Made by a program: the position numbers and the translations under genes. This document shows, one piece after another, positions 61,857-64,000 of a stretch of 64,000 bases of DNA (position 1 is the first letter of the stretch; every line of letters begins with the position of its first letter). This DNA comes from Verrucomicrobiales bacterium (GTDB lineage Bacteria; Verrucomicrobiota; Verrucomicrobiia; Verrucomicrobiales; DEV007), in assembly GCA_002698785.1 (NCBI GenBank), contig PAAG01000060.1, forward strand, positions 186,001 through 250,000, read 5' to 3'. The notes beneath the pieces are model-generated. The model was not told the DNA's origin. It ran no database searches and was given only the letters and a program-made list of their open reading frames with translations.

Positions 61857-62612
61857 CTACCTCATTCCGGGGCGGATGGTTATGTTTCTTCGGCGTTTGC
61901 GCGTTTGGTAGGCCTGGTTTGTTGGGTCGTAGTAGGGATTGTACTGTGGGTGCCAGTTTGGATCGCGGTTGGGGTCGCGGCGATCAGCGTCCATCTCGGC
62001 TTTTACTCTTTGGTGATAGTGTGGGTGATTTGTCAGGTCCTGGGCTACTGGACTTGGTGCGGAATCTTGCGGTTCTGGGGCGCTTTCTTCTGAAATAGTG
62101 GGTTCCGGTTGTGGCTCGGGTTCTGGTGCTGGCTGGTGTTCTTGTGAGGGAGTTGGGTGCTGGACTGGTGGGGTGTGGTGGGTTTCGAGATCTTCGACGG
62201 GTTCTCCGGCTCGGACTCTTCGGATGAATTCGTGGAGGGTGTCGCGGACGGGTTCTTTTGGCTCTGGTTTGGGGGCGTAGGCACCGATCATGCGTCCGGC
62301 TTCACGGCAGGCCCAGATGACGTCGCGGTTTTTGGCGGTGCGGTCGTCGATGATTTCTTCGAGCCGGTCGAGGATCTTTTCGCGGGTGAGTCCGGTGTGC
62401 TGGCGGTCAAATTCCTGGAGTTCAGCGAGGTATTCCTGTGCGTCTTCGCGCTGGAGGATGCGACCTGCGTTTCCCGAAGCGCTCTCGAAGGAGCAGTTGT
62501 ATCCGGCGTCGAGCCAGGATTGGCCCAAGTTCCCCGTGATGTGGTAGCGGTCGAGAAAGTGTTTCTGGCGGGGGGAGAGGGGGCGAGGAGTGGGTGTGGT
62601 TTGTTTGTGCAT
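61857..62612 (-). CDS. Terminase small subunit-like protein (Terminase_2 family)
   Basis: 251 residues, no signal peptide. Residues about 12-75 (LSPRQKHFLDRYHITGNLGQ, then AGYNCSFESASGNAGRIL) match the N-terminal helix-turn-helix of phage terminase small subunits, which bind viral DNA. A Lys/Glu helical region continues to about 130. Then comes a Pro/Glu/Gln-rich low-complexity linker (about 140-205), and the C-terminus is basic and aromatic (YNPYYDPTNQAYQTRKRRR). No large terminase, portal or other phage gene is nearby, so this is a lone gene or a phage relic. Both flanks carry heptamer arrays. Start at ATG 62612. Confidence 0.72.
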   Translation of the reverse strand: MHKQTTPTPRPLSPRQKHFLDRYHITGNLGQSWLDAGYNCSFESASGNAGRILQREDAQEYLAELQEFDRQHTGLTREKILDRLEEIIDDRTAKNRDVIWACREAGRMIGAYAPKPEPKEPVRDTLHEFIRRVRAGEPVEDLETHHTPPVQHPTPSQEHQPAPEPEPQPEPTISEESAPEPQDSAPSPVAQDLTNHPHYHQRVKAEMDADRRDPNRDPNWHPQYNPYYDPTNQAYQTRKRRRNITIRPGMR

Positions 62613-62989
62613 GGGGTTATTCTAACAAATACACAATGTTTTGTCGAGGCAGAAGGCTGAAGGATACAGGCAGAAGTGGATTTTGAATTTCGGCGGCTGT
62701 GAAGCGAACGGAGAAGATGAAAAGGCACAAAGTGATCCAGGGCCGGACGTATCGTAATGATCGGGGAAGGCACAAGGAGGGGGGCGTTGGTTTCCAGAGT
62801 CGACGGTGAGATGGGAATGGGCTTAATGAAGCAGTTGCACAATTGTAGGTTTGGTAGTGTTTTGGATTGATGCCTGATCCCGCTGTTCAATCTCTCGGGC
62901 CAGTGGGCTATCTGATACCTTCGTCTTCGATCATCGTTCCTCTTCTTTTCGCCCGATCCTCGTGCCTCCGTATCTCCGATGGAGTGATT
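62613..62989. other. 377-base intergenic region, mostly without features
   Basis: Between the terminase-like gene and the Imm11-type gene. Apart from the heptamer array at 62648-62675 I see no gene, hairpin or other feature I can support. The promoter of the terminase-like gene would lie here. Confidence 0.5.
62648..62675. repeat. Degenerate heptanucleotide array
   Basis: Four gapless 7-nt units, GGCAGAA, GGCTGAA, GGATACA and GGCAGAA, 36 bases upstream of the terminase-like gene's ATG. The unit differs from that of the other array but the period is the same. Confidence 0.55.
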
Positions 62990-63541
62990 TCAAAACTCTT
63001 CGGATTTGAACAGGCCGACTCCGCGCCATTGGTTCTTGTCGCAGGCTATTTTGAAGTCGTTGGAAACCACAATGAAGGTCGGGTAGATCTTCTCTCTGAC
63101 GATCATTCTCGGATCGGGACTATTGAGGAACTCCAACTTTGAGAAGCTCATCGGTTGCTCTGTCCCGGGGATGCATGTGTATTGCGATTTCTCTTTATCC
63201 ACACTTTCGCCGATGTTCCTCACGTTCACGATCGAGTAGCCAACCAAGGAGCCGTTTTTCGTTTCGATCTTCGCCGGTACCAATTCAACTAGATCCGGGC
63301 AGGTAGTGAGCAAGTAGTCTGCAAGGCGACTTGATACCAGCGGAACCATTGCGCTGTTGGCTAAGTCATCAAACTTTGCCAGATCTTCACTGGTAGACTG
63401 GAACTCAAATTCAGGGACACCCCACGTGTTCCCCAATGTGGTTCCTTTTTGAAGGTCGAAGTGATCGGGCGATGTTGCCTTTCGATATTCTCCGATCAGT
63501 GCTTCGGGAAAGTCGTTGGGGATTCTCCACAAAAATCTCAT
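62990..63541 (-). CDS. Imm11/DUF1629-like immunity protein
   Basis: 183 residues, no signal peptide. The order SSRLADYLLTTCPDLVELV, GYSIVNVRNIGESVDKEKSQ, then PTFIVVSNDFKIACDKNQWR and GVGLFKSEEF at the C-terminus follows the Imm11 (DUF1629) immunity family. These proteins bind and neutralise polymorphic toxins in the cytoplasm. No cognate toxin gene is visible on either side, so it may be an orphan protecting against toxins of neighbours. Start at ATG 63541. The upstream gene is a helicase that runs off the window. Confidence 0.7.
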   Translation of the reverse strand: MRFLWRIPNDFPEALIGEYRKATSPDHFDLQKGTTLGNTWGVPEFEFQSTSEDLAKFDDLANSAMVPLVSSRLADYLLTTCPDLVELVPAKIETKNGSLVGYSIVNVRNIGESVDKEKSQYTCIPGTEQPMSFSKLEFLNSPDPRMIVREKIYPTFIVVSNDFKIACDKNQWRGVGLFKSEEF

Positions 63542-63612
63542 CTCTGTGCTCCTTGTCTGTGGTGTTTATGGGTGACCTAAATGGGGCCGAGGAATACCAC
63601 TAATTCGCACGA

Positions 63613-64000
63613 TTAGTCAGTAAAGCTCGCTAACAGCGTAGAATCTACTGACAACCTTTCTTTCGCTCTTGTAATTGTCACGTAAAACAGTCTCGCTTCT
63701 TCTTCTGAAATATTTGAATTCTTGTCTATGCTTGCGGAAAAATCATCAGAAATTCGTACGGATCGCCACTCACGTCCTTTGGCCTTGTGGGCGGTCGATA
63801 CAGCTACGTCTGCTTTTGTTTCGTCTTCGGACGATGCGCAGATCGCTGCCCAAAGTCGACCGGGTCCATTTTGCTCCACGAGTGTTACGAAAGGTCGCAA
63901 ATCAGCGCCCTCCTCTTTCTCGGAGAACTCCACAACATCCTTCCAGGTTGAGAACCCAAAAAAATCTGGATGCGATCCGGGAATGCCTTTTTTCAGTTCG
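63613..64000 (-). CDS. UvrD/Rep-like helicase, C-terminal part (truncated by window)
   Basis: A minus-strand frame is open from the window edge to the stop at 63613, giving the last 128 residues of a larger protein. VSTAHKAKGREWRSV matches superfamily-1 motif V (with the threonine-histidine and lysine-glycine), and EEARLFYVTITRAKERL matches motif VI with its arginine. So this is the C-terminal 2A domain of a UvrD/Rep-type helicase. It ends within 17 residues of motif VI and lacks the long UvrD tail. The internal GTG at 63933 is not a real start, since the frame continues upstream in helicase-like sequence. Seventy-one bases separate it from the Imm11-like gene. Confidence 0.75.
   Translation of the reverse strand, partial: ELKKGIPGSHPDFFGFSTWKDVVEFSEKEEGADLRPFVTLVEQNGPGRLWAAICASSEDETKADVAVSTAHKAKGREWRSVRISDDFSASIDKNSNISEEEARLFYVTITRAKERLSVDSTLLASFTD

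Noticed and set aside
61839-62093. Hydrophobic 84-codon plus-strand frame
   Set aside because: Antisense to the low-complexity end of the terminase-like gene; hydrophobicity follows from the composition of the opposite strand.
1-64000. tRNA, rRNA or riboswitch genes
   Set aside because: Gaps between genes were read on both strands; none showed a cloverleaf, rRNA-like sequence or recognised riboswitch core. A covariance-model scan would be decisive.

Overview
The window looks like chromosomal DNA of a Verrucomicrobiota bacterium (Verrucomicrobiales-like, probably aquatic). This rests on the mix of families: six exported sulfatases, a DUF1549/DUF1553 (PSD1-type) cytochrome protein coupled to a DUF1501 protein, giant beta-propeller/cytochrome c fusions of the kind typical of Planctomycetes-Verrucomicrobia, DUF1080, SHD1-like domains, an exosortase and a single pseudopilin. 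It is inference from gene content; no rRNA or tRNA gene was found to confirm it.

Layout. 1-12 kb is mixed metabolism and transport: a carbonic anhydrase, a sulfatase, an SDR, a PIG-L deacetylase, an MFS carrier, a LysR regulator with a perfect palindrome at its start, DUF1080, a thioredoxin-fold protein, an SGNH hydrolase and an EamA carrier. 12.6-24 kb holds a Uup-type ABC-F ATPase, a kinase-PolyVal-like gene with a disrupted 5' end, an exosortase next to its probable sole substrate (a VIT/vWA protein), a homocysteine methyltransferase, a membrane protein with an SHD1-like tail, a sorbosone-dehydrogenase-like propeller protein and an FHA protein. 24-34 kb has an RND/MMPL exporter, a C-type-lectin protein, a four-haem propeller protein, an ArnT/PMT-like glycosyltransferase and a PAP2 phosphatase.

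34-57 kb is a glycan-degradation district. Four sulfatases lie between 34.3 and 41.0 kb and a sixth at 55-56.9 kb. The minus-strand run 52.1 to 42.1 kb looks like one operon: PSD1 cytochrome protein, DUF1501 Tat protein (ATGA overlap), exported esterase, and a 1415-residue ThuA/SGNH/propeller/HEAT/cytochrome c protein. All of these are exported, so the likely joint role is periplasmic or surface desulfation, de-esterification and oxidation of complex, probably sulfated, polysaccharide, with electrons passed to c-type cytochromes. The substrate cannot be read from the sequence.

57-61.4 kb has a pseudopilin with a near-consensus promoter, a DR2241-like module split over two overlapping genes (Fe-S domain plus CbiX chelatase), and a Tat-exported PhoX-like protein. 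From 61.4 kb to the end the character changes to an accessory island: 16-nt and 7-nt tandem repeats, a lone phage terminase-small-subunit-like gene, an orphan Imm11-type immunity gene and the C-terminal end of a UvrD-like helicase that runs off the window. Many convergent neighbours are packed with overlapping stop codons, and several intergenic gaps hold hairpins. No CRISPR array or complete mobile element was seen. Signs of lost or non-canonical starts (at about 5.6 and 14.6 kb) may reflect either biology or single-base sequence errors.
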